NCBI GenBank assembly: GCA_025352145.1
Contig: JANXTY010000020.1
Location: 1 to 64,000 of the forward strand
Length of the DNA: 64,000 nucleotides
Source: Oxalobacteraceae bacterium
GTDB taxonomy: Bacteria; Pseudomonadota; Gammaproteobacteria; Burkholderiales; Burkholderiaceae_D
Direction of reading: 5' to 3'
Positions 33,993-43,958 of this stretch are shown piece after piece (the stretch's first letter is position 1; each line of letters begins with the position of its first letter). The notes below the pieces were generated by a model. That model was not told where the DNA came from, did not search any database, and saw only the letters and a list, made by a program, of their open reading frames with translations. Position numbers and translations under genes: made by a program.

Positions 33993-34925
33993 TTAATTCC
34001 TAGAGGTAATGCTGGAAGATTTTTGAATAGCGCCGCGAATTTCTTCGATCGCTTTTTCGATCTCATCGTCGTTGAAGATGTCGCCCGGCGTCACCGCATC
34101 ACTTTCGGGCGGTGCCTGGATGGTCGTCGTAACCGACCCAACGGGTAACGTGTTGGTAGAAATAGTGGCAGCGTCTTCAAGGATATTATTGCCCTGCCAC
34201 ATCATGGCCAGCGCGGTCACGTTATCACTAGTTCTGCCACCGATCTCCACCGCATTTTTTAGCAATTCCGGCACTGCGCGCACGATCGTATGATCTTGCA
34301 AACGCTGCGCCAACACATGATCGGGCATCATCGACCACAGGCCGTCTGAACATAGCAGCATGACATCGCCTGCCTGTAAACTGGCACGTCGCGATATCTC
34401 GACAATCGGTAAATTAGGCGCGCCCAGGCAATTAAATAACTTGTTCCGGTCTGGATGAGTGTCACGTTCGGAGGGATCAACTTTTCCTTGTGCGATCAAA
34501 GTCTCCAGAGTGGAATGATCACGCGTGCGCGATAAAATTTGTCCTTGTCGCATCCAATATAAACGCGAATCGCCGCAATGCGCCCAGACGGCATTGTTGT
34601 GCTGTATGAGGCAGGCGATGATCGTGGTACGCGGCGTTTCGGGCAAATTATGAATCGCGCGATAGCGATGAATTTCACGATGCGCTGCAAAGAAACTTTC
34701 TTCCAAAAAAACTTCGGGTTTTTTTACATACGGATTGGCATTTTTTTGAAATAAGCTGCTAATCGTCTGCATCGCAATCGCTGCCGCCATTTCACCTCGG
34801 ATATGACCGCCCATCCCGTCTGCCAGCAGCAGCAGCAAGGCATCGCGGGTAAAGCTGTAACCCATGCGATCCTGATTGACCTTGCGGCCACCAATGTGAC
34901 TCTCTTGATAAACGGAAAATTGCAT
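33993..34925 (-). CDS. PP2C-family protein phosphatase
   Basis: A 310-residue phosphatase of the PPM/PP2C type. Metal-binding motifs are [41 protein letters not shown] and [12 protein letters not shown] with [12 protein letters not shown] near residue 240. A Pro/Thr-rich tail of about 60 residues follows the catalytic domain. It directly follows the Ser/Thr kinase gene, and the two probably oppose each other on shared targets. No strong ribosome binding site is visible. Confidence 0.9.
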   Translation of the reverse strand: MQFSVYQESHIGGRKVNQDRMGYSFTRDALLLLLADGMGGHIRGEMAAAIAMQTISSLFQKNANPYVKKPEVFLEESFFAAHREIHRYRAIHNLPETPRTTIIACLIQHNNAVWAHCGDSRLYWMRQGQILSRTRDHSTLETLIAQGKVDPSERDTHPDRNKLFNCLGAPNLPIVEISRRASLQAGDVMLLCSDGLWSMMPDHVLAQRLQDHTIVRAVPELLKNAVEIGGRTSDNVTALAMMWQGNNILEDAATISTNTLPVGSVTTTIQAPPESDAVTPGDIFNDDEIEKAIEEIRGAIQKSSSITSRN

Positions 34926-34954
34926 GCGATTTTAATCGAAAGGCCTGTGTGAGA

Positions 34955-35965
34955 TTATTGGGTGTCTTCTTGTATCGTTGTCGTGGAATTCGTCCTGCCT
35001 CCGTAGCCAAAGCCCATGACGGCATGGCGAAATTTTCTCAGCAGTTTTTGCAACATGGAAACTTCTTCTTGGACGGCAATAGGTTCCATCAATGATTTTT
35101 GCAGGGCAAACAAACTCTGAGGCCGGTCCAACGGGTTAATCGCCAGACACCAACGCACGACTTGAATTAATTCAGGGGAGTACGTGCCATCGAGCTTGGC
35201 CAAATGCGATTCCATTTTATCGCTTGTCTTGCGCTGATCGGCAGGCTGCGGTGGAGCACCTACCATGCACGCAAATATCGATGAACCAATACTATAAATA
35301 TCAGACCATGGGCCCAAGGTTGCATTTTTCACGTATAACTCGGGTGGCGCAAAACCTGGCGTGTACATAGGATACAGTTTTGGCAAATCAGCCTTGAGAG
35401 TTTGTCGCGCAGCACCGAAATCGAGCAAAATTGGCGTGCCATCTACACGCAGGTAAATATTCGCCGGTTTCAAATCAAGATGGAGCAGTTTATTGGTATG
35501 AACCTGGCGCAAGCCATTGATCACCTGGCTAAACATTTTGCGGATAAAACGCTCAGAGACCAACGGCTTTTCCCGTTTGTCGCGGCGGCGCAAAATATGA
35601 TCCTGCAACGATCTTCCAGATTCATACGCCATCACCATATACACCGTTTCATTGGCGCGAAAAAAATTGATGACACTCACCACATTCGGATGGGAGATCC
35701 GGGCTAAAGCACGGCCCTCTTCGAAGAAACACTTCAAACCAATACGAAAAATCGGTAAATTCTGTGGAGAAATTTGCGGCACTAATTCGCCAGGTTGCCG
35801 CAAAGCCAAAGAACTGGGCAGATATTCTTTAATGGCAACGGCATTACCGTCTTCATCGTAGGCCAGATAGACAATACTAAACCCGCCAGACGCAATTTTC
35901 TTTACAATGCGATATCCAGAGATTTCGAGTCCATCAGGCAAAGGTGCGTTGTTTTGTGAAGCCAT
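34955..35965 (-). CDS. serine/threonine protein kinase
   Basis: A 336-residue eukaryotic-like kinase. It has a glycine-rich loop (KKIASGGFSIVYLA), ATP-binding Lys46 in VAIKEY, the catalytic loop HLDLKPANI (Asp164) and the DFG motif at 182-184. The HRD motif reads HLD, so the Arg is replaced. There is no clear transmembrane segment or extracellular sensor, so it is probably cytosolic. AGGATGG precedes the ATG. The PP2C phosphatase follows on the same strand. Confidence 0.92.
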   Translation of the reverse strand: MASQNNAPLPDGLEISGYRIVKKIASGGFSIVYLAYDEDGNAVAIKEYLPSSLALRQPGELVPQISPQNLPIFRIGLKCFFEEGRALARISHPNVVSVINFFRANETVYMVMAYESGRSLQDHILRRRDKREKPLVSERFIRKMFSQVINGLRQVHTNKLLHLDLKPANIYLRVDGTPILLDFGAARQTLKADLPKLYPMYTPGFAPPELYVKNATLGPWSDIYSIGSSIFACMVGAPPQPADQRKTSDKMESHLAKLDGTYSPELIQVVRWCLAINPLDRPQSLFALQKSLMEPIAVQEEVSMLQKLLRKFRHAVMGFGYGGRTNSTTTIQEDTQ

Positions 35966-36127
35966 ATTGTTCTACCATCCTGCATCGTTATCCGGTTCGA
36001 TATCATCTCTTTCATCGCCCCCGATTCTCATCTTGACCATCCTGGAAAGGACGCGCATGAGGAAACAAGAGTAATTCGGATTGTGTTGATAAATCGACGT
36101 TTTGTAAAGAAAAAACAGAGGGCACCC

Positions 36128-37045
36128 ATGAGCATTTGTAGTATGACAGGATACGCGGTCACCACCCACGAGACCAGCGGGGGCACGCTTACGATCGAAA
36201 TAAAAAGTGTCAACTCCCGCTTTTTAGATCTGCAATTTCGCATCAACGATGACTTGCGTGCGCTCGAATCAGGTTTGCGTGAAGCCTTGATGAGCCGAGT
36301 AACCCGCGGCAAGGTCGAATGCCGTTTGAGCTTCGGGCGCAAGGTAGCGAACGGCGGCACGCAAGCCCTAAATACGGTATTGCTAGCTGATTTATCCCTC
36401 ATGCAAAACGAAATTCTGCAGCGTTTTTCAAGCGCCCCTCCCATGACAGTGAGTGAACTATTGCGTTGGCCCGGTGTGATCGAGGAAGCCAGCATTGCTC
36501 AAGATACTCTACAAGCAGATGTCGCCGCAGTCATGTCAACCACGCTAAACGCTTTTGTAGAAAGCCGCACACGAGAGGGCTCTGCATTGGCATCAATGCT
36601 CCTGTCTCGCATTGATGCCATGGATGCCATTGTATTAAAAATAGCACCGCTGATTCCCGAGGTTGTCGCACAATTTCAACAAAAAGCAATTGAGCGATTG
36701 CAAGAAGCGCTGGGCCTGGCAGAGCAAAACAGCGGAGTATCTGCCCCCAAGTTATTGACGCGAGAAGAGTCACTGGAGCGCATCCGACAGGAAGTCACGC
36801 TGTATGGTATCCGCATTGACGTGTCCGAAGAGTTGTCACGGATGGCAGCCCATCTGAATGAGACGCGCCAGATTCTCAAAAAGGGGGGGCAAGTCGGAAA
36901 ACGTCTCGATTTTATGATGCAAGAACTCAATCGCGAAGCCAATACCCTCGGCGCCAAAGCCGCCATTAAAGATTTGGCGGATGCCTCCATGGAATTGAAA
37001 CTACTGATTGAACAGATGCGTGAGCAGGTACAGAATCTGGAGTAG
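36128..37045 (+). CDS. yicC: YicC-family endoribonuclease
   Basis: A 305-residue protein of the YicC family, now described as an endoribonuclease acting on RNA. The N terminus SICSMTGYAVTT and stretch IEIKSVNSRFLDLQFRI match the YicC N domain. The DUF1732 C terminus carries GKRLDFMMQELNREANTLGAKA. The start at 36128 has AGAGGG upstream; an earlier frame start at 36083 is not supported. Guanylate kinase, often its downstream neighbour, is absent here. Divergent from the kinase gene. Confidence 0.93.
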   Translation: MSICSMTGYAVTTHETSGGTLTIEIKSVNSRFLDLQFRINDDLRALESGLREALMSRVTRGKVECRLSFGRKVANGGTQALNTVLLADLSLMQNEILQRFSSAPPMTVSELLRWPGVIEEASIAQDTLQADVAAVMSTTLNAFVESRTREGSALASMLLSRIDAMDAIVLKIAPLIPEVVAQFQQKAIERLQEALGLAEQNSGVSAPKLLTREESLERIRQEVTLYGIRIDVSEELSRMAAHLNETRQILKKGGQVGKRLDFMMQELNREANTLGAKAAIKDLADASMELKLLIEQMREQVQNLE

Positions 37046-37151
37046 GGTTTCAGGCAGTCTCACGATATCCGAAATAATTGCTAAGGCATTTATTTTTAAT
37101 GGGAATTGTCTTCATTGGGTTGTGTGGAATCCCAACATAGGGTACGTTTTA

Positions 37152-37230
37152 TTTGGGGTAAATCGCGGGGTAGATTCACTTACCCCAAAGATTCGGGCGG
37201 TTTCTCTAAATTCCCCCCACACTGGGGGAA
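37152..37230. repeat. two inverted repeats after yicC
   Basis: First, TTTGGGGTAA (37152-37161) with TTACCCCAAA (37180-37189), a perfect ten-base repeat. Second, TTCCCCC (37211-37217) with GGGGGAA (37224-37230). They lie between the converging yicC and PL4 genes. Neither has a strong T-run. They may stop transcription or be remnants of a small repeat element. Confidence 0.6.
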
Positions 37231-37339
37231 ACTCAAATCAATCGACATGCACAATGTCGAGAGGCTTGGCAAGGTCTGGATGGAACGTCACATTCTTCCC
37301 TTGAAATGTAGTTTCCACCGCCAGGCAAGATTATTTTTT

Positions 37340-39244
37340 TTAGTGCGGCCCGGAAGAAGGCGCGGCAATTTCAGTGCCTGTCGCTTCCAGTCTGATGTAG
37401 TCATATTCCGTTGTTCCCGCCGTTTGATTGATGACGATCGTATTGGCTCCTTTCTTGAGTAACTCCGCTGGGATTGCCATGCGTGTCTCGGAAAACGGTC
37501 CATGACTTCCTAGCCTGATCACTGCATGTGCGGGTGTAGGTGAGCGGTAGGTGCCAATTGGTGTGTCATTGAGTTTGACATTGAGCGTAGTCTCAGAAGA
37601 AGCCAGTCCAATATACAGAGACGCGGGGGAGTTGGCTGCAGGTGCTTGGGCAAGGTTGAAGTTGATGGTCCAGGGTACCGAATTAATGTGGGTGTAGTTC
37701 CAGTCTTTTGTCCAATCGCTCTGACCTATTGTGTAGGTGAGGCCCTCGGTAAATTCTCTGTTCGAATACGAGGTCGCCCACAAGGAATAATTGTGCGCGC
37801 CGTTATAAAATTCTTTGGAATCGCGATCGGGAATGCCGATCTCCCACACCGTAGGAGCGACCCGCGCAGGTTGCCAAACGATAGTTCCCAGATCACGCAT
37901 CTTGGCGGCCGTTACTTCTACATTGGCTTGTTTAAACGTGCCTATATTGCGCGCTCCAAAAGCCCAGAGATTGTAAGTTCCGGGTAATACATGCGGAAGG
38001 GTGAAATGACCGTCCTGGTCAGTTTTTACCCAGAATTGATAGGTCCGTGCTTGCAGTTGAAAATCGGTTCCATTGTCGTTGGGTGCCAATCCAATCCAGG
38101 CACCTGCAGAAGAGGCGGCAGGATTGCCGTTGTCCCTCACGGTCAGGGTGCCGGTCACGGTCCCCCTGCCGGATTCTTGCACATAATCTGCATTCTTGAA
38201 CCAGGTGTAGGGCCACGCAGATTGTTCGGCTGCTGCTTGTGCTTTGGCATCTTTCCATAAAGCGTTCGCTACTTTTTCTATCGGATCGGCGGCGGATCCG
38301 GCGTAACTATTGGCGTACACAAAAAATGGCCCATAGGTTTTTTTGAAAACGGTCCCTGCTGCCATGCTAAATGCGTTACCCATGCTGTAATGTCCGCCAC
38401 TGAGCATATTGAGAAGGCTCTGCGTATTGTGCCCGGTTAGTTCGGTTTTCATCGGGCCGCCGTTGTAATATTCATGGCTGGGTACGGTCATCCAGATTCC
38501 CACATGTTTGCTCGAACTTGACCACCCCCACACGTCCAGGTCGCCCAGGTCAGCGCTGTACTCATACTTGCATTGGAATTGCCCTGCATAGATACCACTC
38601 TTTAACAGCGTCACCTCTTTGGGCGCACCAGGGACACGTTCTGCCCCTTCGCTATCGGCGGGAGATGCCATCATTTGATTGCGCTTGGCATCCACACTGA
38701 GCCAGTCGAAAATAGAGCCAATGTAAGTATTCGATCGCCATTCCCCGCCTGGATTGCGGGGGTAGGTGTCGGGATGGTGGATAGTCGCGGTCGCGTAATA
38801 CCCGTGCGCGCCGCGCGTGAGGCTGTAATACACATCTACATCCATCGCTGCATCAGACGCGCGGCCAGACCAGGGGCTATGGATTTTCACCTCGGCATAG
38901 TCGCCGTTGTGGGTGCTGGGATCAACCGTCAGCGCGTAGCTGCCTCTTGGTCCTGAGAAGGCTGGCATGTTCCAGCTCCAGTAAAATTTTCCACCGCCAT
39001 GCCCCCCGGCGAAAAGATTCATTCCCTGATAGGTGAAGCTCGGGATGGTGGCATTGGTTTTGTCGATGGTGATAGATACCAACCCATTGTCGAGAGTGAC
39101 GCTCGGTCCATTGTCTTTTACGGTGACATTGGCACCGGTGCCATTACCTCCGCCGGGAACGTTGGCGAAAGACAAGTTGGCGGCGAGTGTGCAACCAAGG
39201 AAGAAAATACGCAGTGGCAGGAGGGGGTTGTGTTGGATTTTCAT
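37340..39244 (-). CDS. rhamnogalacturonan lyase, PL4
   Basis: A 634-residue exported lyase that cleaves the rhamnogalacturonan I backbone of pectin. The start at 39244 (MKIQHNPLLPL) gives a signal peptide ending near SFA. The catalytic domain (about 30-350) contains SVTLDNGLVSITIDK, SNTYIGSIFDWLSV and HEYYNGGPMKTEL. A fibronectin-type middle domain (about 365-460; GTYNLWAFG) and a jelly-roll C-terminal domain (about 465-620; VWEIGIPDRDSKEF, EYDYIRLEATG) follow in the usual PL4 order. Two further codons exist upstream (to 39304) but give no signal peptide. It is a single gene facing yicC. Confidence 0.92.
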   Translation of the reverse strand: MKIQHNPLLPLRIFFLGCTLAANLSFANVPGGGNGTGANVTVKDNGPSVTLDNGLVSITIDKTNATIPSFTYQGMNLFAGGHGGGKFYWSWNMPAFSGPRGSYALTVDPSTHNGDYAEVKIHSPWSGRASDAAMDVDVYYSLTRGAHGYYATATIHHPDTYPRNPGGEWRSNTYIGSIFDWLSVDAKRNQMMASPADSEGAERVPGAPKEVTLLKSGIYAGQFQCKYEYSADLGDLDVWGWSSSSKHVGIWMTVPSHEYYNGGPMKTELTGHNTQSLLNMLSGGHYSMGNAFSMAAGTVFKKTYGPFFVYANSYAGSAADPIEKVANALWKDAKAQAAAEQSAWPYTWFKNADYVQESGRGTVTGTLTVRDNGNPAASSAGAWIGLAPNDNGTDFQLQARTYQFWVKTDQDGHFTLPHVLPGTYNLWAFGARNIGTFKQANVEVTAAKMRDLGTIVWQPARVAPTVWEIGIPDRDSKEFYNGAHNYSLWATSYSNREFTEGLTYTIGQSDWTKDWNYTHINSVPWTINFNLAQAPAANSPASLYIGLASSETTLNVKLNDTPIGTYRSPTPAHAVIRLGSHGPFSETRMAIPAELLKKGANTIVINQTAGTTEYDYIRLEATGTEIAAPSSGPH

Positions 39245-39436
39245 GGTGGTTAATAATAGGATAGGGGCCACATCAACGATGATTTGATTAGCTTGATGCC
39301 TCATGTAGGACCATGAGTATTGGGCAGCAAATAAGGTTGTTGGGGAAGAGTTACCAATAGTTACGAATAAATACGAATGAATACAAGTGGCTGCACGTTA
39401 AAGCCAATGCTATCCATCAAACGATGGCGCCCTTCA

Positions 39437-41107
39437 TCAGAAATGGAGTACCGTCGCAGCCTTCGCCCGGGCGATTAGTCCATTGGTGGAGCTGTCATGA
39501 TTTTCGGGACGGGATTCAGCTATCAATTCGCTTTGAATAGTACGTGCCAGCACTTTTCCTAATTCCACGCCCCACTGGTCGAAGCTGTTGACGTTCCATA
39601 CGATGCCCTGCACAAAAGTTTTATGTTCATACAAAGCGATGAGTGCGCCCAGCGCAGCCGGTGTCAGCGAGTCCATTAATATGGTGTTGCTTGGACGATT
39701 CCCGGGGAATGTTTTATGCGGCACCATGTTTTCAATGGCATCATTGCTCACCCCTGTTTTTTGTAAATCGGCACGCACCTCATCGGCAGTTTTTCCACGC
39801 ATGAAGGCTTCCGATTGGGCAAAGCAGTTAGCTAGCAAGGCCGCATGATGGCCTGGTAAATGATGACTGGGTTTGAGAGCGGCGATGAAATCGATGGGGA
39901 TGATATCGGTGCCTTGATGCAGCAATTGAAAATACGCATGCTGGCCATTTGTACCGCAATCGCCCCAGATGACGGGACAAGTTTCAATATCGATGGCCGC
40001 ACCTTCGCGCATGACTCGCTTGCCATTACTTTCCATTTCCAGTTGTTGCAGGTAGGCGGGGAATTTGGATAAATCCTGATGATAAGCAGCGATTGAGAGG
40101 GAGCTGCAGCCCAGAAAATTGCGATTCCACACACCGATCAAGCCGAGTAAAACAGGCATATTCGATTCCAGAGACGCATGACGGAAATGTTCGTCCATCG
40201 CATGTGCGCCCGCCAGAAAATCGGAAAAATGTTCAAAGCCAATGGATAGGGCTGCGGCCAACCCGACCGCTGACCACACCGAGTAACGACCTCCCACCCA
40301 ATCCCAGAAAGGGAACATATTAGCGGGATCAATGCCGAACGTTTTAACTGCTTCGGTGTTGGTCGATACTGCCACAAAATGCTGTGCCAAATCATCCTCC
40401 GTACCCTGTTGCAAGAACCAGGCGCGTGCCGACTGCGCGTTGAGCAGGGTCTCTAAGGTGGTGAAGGTTTTCGAGACCACGATGAATAAGGTTGTGTCGG
40501 GTGGAGTCGTGGATAGAACGGCGTCCATATCGTGGCCATCGACGTTCGATACGAAGTGCATTGTCAAGCGCGGATGGGCATAAGAGCGCAGCGCATGGCA
40601 TACCATTTTGGGTCCCAAATCAGAGCCGCCTATGCCGATGTTGACGATGTCGGTGATGGCTTTGCCGGTGTAGCCTTTCCACTCGCCGTCGCGTACCCGC
40701 TTGGTAAATGCGTTCATGTGATCGAGAACTGCATGCACATCGGCGCTGACATTTTGTTCCCCAATGTGAAGTGCCTGGTTGCGTGGTGCGCGTAAAGCGG
40801 TATGAAGAACCGCGCGCTGTTCGGTAGAATTGATTTTTTCTCCGCAAAACATGGCCTCGCGTTGGGTTTCGATTCCGCACTCACGCGCCAGGTCAGCGAG
40901 CAATTGCAAGGTGGTGTGATCGAGAATATTTTTAGAGTAATCCAAAAACAGCCCCGCCGCTTCCAGTGAGAAGGATGAAAAACGGGTGGGGTCTTGAGAA
41001 AATAGGCGGCGTAATTGCCTGTCTTTTGTTTGGGTAGAGTGGTGTTGCAATGCGCGAAAAGAGGCAGTGTCCGACAAAGCGAGTGAGGGCATAATTAAAA
41101 GTGACAT
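39437..41107 (-). CDS. pgi: glucose-6-phosphate isomerase
   Basis: A 556-residue isomerase joining glucose 6-phosphate and fructose 6-phosphate. The signatures VNIGIGGSDLGPKMVCHAL, FIVVSKTFTTLETL, FPFWDWVGGRYSVWSAVGL and SFDQWGVELGK are intact. The frame starts at ATG 41107; ATG 41092 is another possible start. It is divergent from edd-eda, so central sugar phosphate genes cluster here. Confidence 0.96.
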   Translation of the reverse strand: MSLLIMPSLALSDTASFRALQHHSTQTKDRQLRRLFSQDPTRFSSFSLEAAGLFLDYSKNILDHTTLQLLADLARECGIETQREAMFCGEKINSTEQRAVLHTALRAPRNQALHIGEQNVSADVHAVLDHMNAFTKRVRDGEWKGYTGKAITDIVNIGIGGSDLGPKMVCHALRSYAHPRLTMHFVSNVDGHDMDAVLSTTPPDTTLFIVVSKTFTTLETLLNAQSARAWFLQQGTEDDLAQHFVAVSTNTEAVKTFGIDPANMFPFWDWVGGRYSVWSAVGLAAALSIGFEHFSDFLAGAHAMDEHFRHASLESNMPVLLGLIGVWNRNFLGCSSLSIAAYHQDLSKFPAYLQQLEMESNGKRVMREGAAIDIETCPVIWGDCGTNGQHAYFQLLHQGTDIIPIDFIAALKPSHHLPGHHAALLANCFAQSEAFMRGKTADEVRADLQKTGVSNDAIENMVPHKTFPGNRPSNTILMDSLTPAALGALIALYEHKTFVQGIVWNVNSFDQWGVELGKVLARTIQSELIAESRPENHDSSTNGLIARAKAATVLHF

Positions 41108-41213
41108 ACGAGAGTGAAAGGGAGGCTGATTGCACTATACAGGAAAGTATTGGTAATTTCACTACGTGGCTTAGGCTATATTCTGGGAATGTCCGGCATA
41201 GGCTCACTTTTTC

Positions 41214-41228
41214 TGTAGTAAAATTTCA
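41214..41228 (+). promoter_or_regulatory. candidate HexR-like operator and -10 box before edd
   Basis: TGTAGTAAAATTTCA is an imperfect palindrome resembling the AT-centred HexR operator known for Entner-Doudoroff genes, and it includes TAAAAT (41219-41224), a likely -10 box. No clear -35 box is seen. No hexR gene is in the window. This is inference from motif shape and position only. Confidence 0.35.
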
Positions 41229-41253
41229 AAAATGATTTAAAAAGGAATTGATG

Positions 41254-43161
41254 ATGTCGCTCCATCCTGCCGTAACTGCCGTGACTACCCGGATCATTGA
41301 GCGTAGTCGCACCTCTCGCGCTGCTTATTTATCTCACTTGGCGATTGCTTGCCGGAAAGGGGTGCAGCGTAGCGGTTTGTCTTGTACCAATCTGGCACAT
41401 GGATTCGCGGCTTTTCCTGCCAATGATAAATTGGTGTTAAAGGAACAGAAAAAACCTTCGGTCGCCATTATTTCATCTTACAACGACATGCTGTCGGCCC
41501 ATCAACCGTTTGAACATTTTCCGCAACTGATCAAGGATGCGGTGCGGTCTGCTGGCGGTGTTGCCCAATATGCAGGGGGTGTTCCCGCCATGTGCGACGG
41601 GGTCACGCAAGGTCAGCCGGGCATGGAATTGTCGCTGTTTTCGCGCGATGCCATTGCTATGGCGACTGCGGTTGGCTTGTCGCACAATATGTTTGATGCT
41701 GCCGTCTATCTGGGTGTGTGTGACAAGATTGTGCCGGGTTTGTTGATCGGTGCCCTTCACTTTGGTCATCTGCCCGCCGTATTCATTCCTGCCGGTCCGA
41801 TGACCACGGGTTTGGCGAATCAAGAAAAAGCCAAAGTTCGCCAGCTATATGCGCAAGGCAAACTCAGCCGTGAAGATTTGCTCGAATCGGAGGCGCAGTC
41901 GTATCACGGGGCTGGTACGTGTACTTTTTATGGCACAGCGAACAGCAACCAGTTGTTGATGGAAGTGATGGGGTTGCACTTACCCGGCGCCGCTTTCATT
42001 ACGCCCAATACTCCGTTGCGCGCAGCTTTGACGGCGGCGGCGGCACGCCGGGCAGTGGAGATATCAGCGCTTGGTAAAGAATTTACGCCGGTAGGCCGTG
42101 TGGTCGATGAGAAAACGATGGTCAACGCGATTGTCGGTTTGCTTGCCACAGGCGGTTCTACCAACCATACGTTGCATCTGGTCGCCATTGCGAGGGCTGC
42201 AGGTATTGTGGTCAATTGGGACGACTTCAAAGCGCTGTCAGCAGCCGTGCCTTCACTCACCCGCATTTATCCTAATGGCGATGCCGACATTAATCATTTT
42301 CACGCGGCAGGTGGCACCGGCTTCGTCATACGCGAATTGCTGGATGCAGGATTATTACACGACGATGTGACAACGATTCTTGGAAAAGGGTTGCGCGCCC
42401 ATTGCAGTGAGCCGTTCTTAAATGACGATCAAGCAGTTTTCTGGAGGCCTGCCCCAACCACTAGCGGCGACGAAAATGTGTTGCGCACAGCAGATCATCC
42501 CTTTGCAGTCGATGGCGGCATGGTTGTTGTCGATGGCAATCTGGGCCGGGCAGTCATGAAAGTTTCTGCCGTCAAGCTGCAACATCGTACTGTCGAAGCC
42601 CCGGCGATTTTATTTGATTCGCAAGAAGCGTTTATGCAGGCTTACAAAGCGGGTGAATTGGATCGCGATTTTATTGCGGTGCTGCGTTTTCAGGGGCCGC
42701 GCGCCAACGGCATGCCCGAACTGCATGCCCTGACCCCCGCGCTGGCTAATTTGCAGGATGCAGGCCGTAAAGTTGCATTGGTTACAGACGGGCGTATGTC
42801 GGGCGCTTCGGGCAAAGTTCCTGCCGCCATTCACGTCTCGCCGGAAATCGTGGCAGGCGGTCCACTCGGCCTGGTACGCGATGGAGACATGATTCGTTTG
42901 TGCGCTGAAACCGGGGTATTGCAAGCGCTGGTACCGACTGCAGAATGGGCTGCGCGGATGCAGGCTACTGCCGATTTGTCGGCCAATCAGGTGGGTATGG
43001 GGCGTGAGTTGTTTGCGATGTTCCGTGCCAATATTAGTGCAGCCGAGGAGGGTGCAACAACCTTTCCTTTGCCCGCGCCATTAGCTGCGCAAGCCATTCA
43101 TTTAGCGCAGGTCATTGAGGCAGAGCCATTTAACGATGAAGATAATTCCACAGGAAAATAA
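41254..43161 (+). CDS. edd: phosphogluconate dehydratase
   Basis: A 635-residue [4Fe-4S] dehydratase of the IlvD/Edd family. It turns 6-phosphogluconate into 2-keto-3-deoxy-6-phosphogluconate. Visible blocks are [54 protein letters not shown] and [18 protein letters not shown]. Three in-frame start codons are tandem at 41248-41256; ATG 41254 is best spaced from AAAAGGA. eda follows by two bases, so the two form an operon. Confidence 0.96.
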   Translation: MSLHPAVTAVTTRIIERSRTSRAAYLSHLAIACRKGVQRSGLSCTNLAHGFAAFPANDKLVLKEQKKPSVAIISSYNDMLSAHQPFEHFPQLIKDAVRSAGGVAQYAGGVPAMCDGVTQGQPGMELSLFSRDAIAMATAVGLSHNMFDAAVYLGVCDKIVPGLLIGALHFGHLPAVFIPAGPMTTGLANQEKAKVRQLYAQGKLSREDLLESEAQSYHGAGTCTFYGTANSNQLLMEVMGLHLPGAAFITPNTPLRAALTAAAARRAVEISALGKEFTPVGRVVDEKTMVNAIVGLLATGGSTNHTLHLVAIARAAGIVVNWDDFKALSAAVPSLTRIYPNGDADINHFHAAGGTGFVIRELLDAGLLHDDVTTILGKGLRAHCSEPFLNDDQAVFWRPAPTTSGDENVLRTADHPFAVDGGMVVVDGNLGRAVMKVSAVKLQHRTVEAPAILFDSQEAFMQAYKAGELDRDFIAVLRFQGPRANGMPELHALTPALANLQDAGRKVALVTDGRMSGASGKVPAAIHVSPEIVAGGPLGLVRDGDMIRLCAETGVLQALVPTAEWAARMQATADLSANQVGMGRELFAMFRANISAAEEGATTFPLPAPLAAQAIHLAQVIEAEPFNDEDNSTGK

Positions 43162-43163
43162 GA

Positions 43164-43808
43164 ATGCGATCAAATAATTTGAGCTTGCTCGACATCATGC
43201 AGACGTCGGCGGTGATTCCGGTGATTGCCATTGACGACCTCGCACATGCCGTGCCTTTGGCAAGGGCTTTGGTAGCGGGTGGTATCCGGGTCCTGGAAGT
43301 GACCTTGCGTACCGCGCATGGTTTGGCGGCGATACGCGCCATTGGGGAACAAGTTCCCGGAGCGATTGTCGGTGTCGGCACCTTGACCCGGCCGGAAGAA
43401 TTTACTGCCGCGCGAGATGCAGGTGCAGTTTTCGGCGTCTCGCCCGGACTGACTTCGGCATTAATTGCGGCAGCCAAACATAGCGGCTTACCATTGTTAC
43501 CGGGTGTGATGACGCCGTCGGAAGTGATGGCTGCGCGTGAACAGGGATTTCAGCAATTAAAGCTCTTTCCGGCAGTGCCCGCCGGCGGCATCGGCATGCT
43601 TAATTCTATTTACGGGCCTTTACCGGACATCCTGTTTTGCCCGACTGGCGGGATTGCGCAAGCGACAGCCGCACAATTTTTGGCATGCAAAAATGTTGCG
43701 TGCGTGGGGGGGTCGTGGCTTACGCCAAAGGACGCGATCGTGGCGGGCGACTGGGACAAAATCACGACCATTGCCGCCGCAGCGAGTGCCTTACGTTCGA
43801 CTCTCTAA
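43164..43808 (+). CDS. eda: KDPG/KHG aldolase
   Basis: A 214-residue class I aldolase that splits 2-keto-3-deoxy-6-phosphogluconate into pyruvate and glyceraldehyde 3-phosphate. The signatures VLEVTLRTAHGLAAI (catalytic Glu), LLPGVMTPSEVMAA, LKLFPAVPAGG (Schiff-base Lys) and FCPTGGI are in order. AGGAAAATAAG, overlapping the end of edd, serves as ribosome binding site. Confidence 0.96.
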   Translation: MRSNNLSLLDIMQTSAVIPVIAIDDLAHAVPLARALVAGGIRVLEVTLRTAHGLAAIRAIGEQVPGAIVGVGTLTRPEEFTAARDAGAVFGVSPGLTSALIAAAKHSGLPLLPGVMTPSEVMAAREQGFQQLKLFPAVPAGGIGMLNSIYGPLPDILFCPTGGIAQATAAQFLACKNVACVGGSWLTPKDAIVAGDWDKITTIAAAASALRSTL

Positions 43809-43958
43809 AAGGCGATGATACAGATGGTCGGAGACAGCTTTAAATCTAGAAACGGCAGTTGACCGCCTCGCAGTTTCGATAAGTGTGTGAATAAATTGAG
43901 TGAAATGTGTCTTGTTTGCCTCTCCCATTGGACTCGTCCTAATGGAAAATCTGATAGG

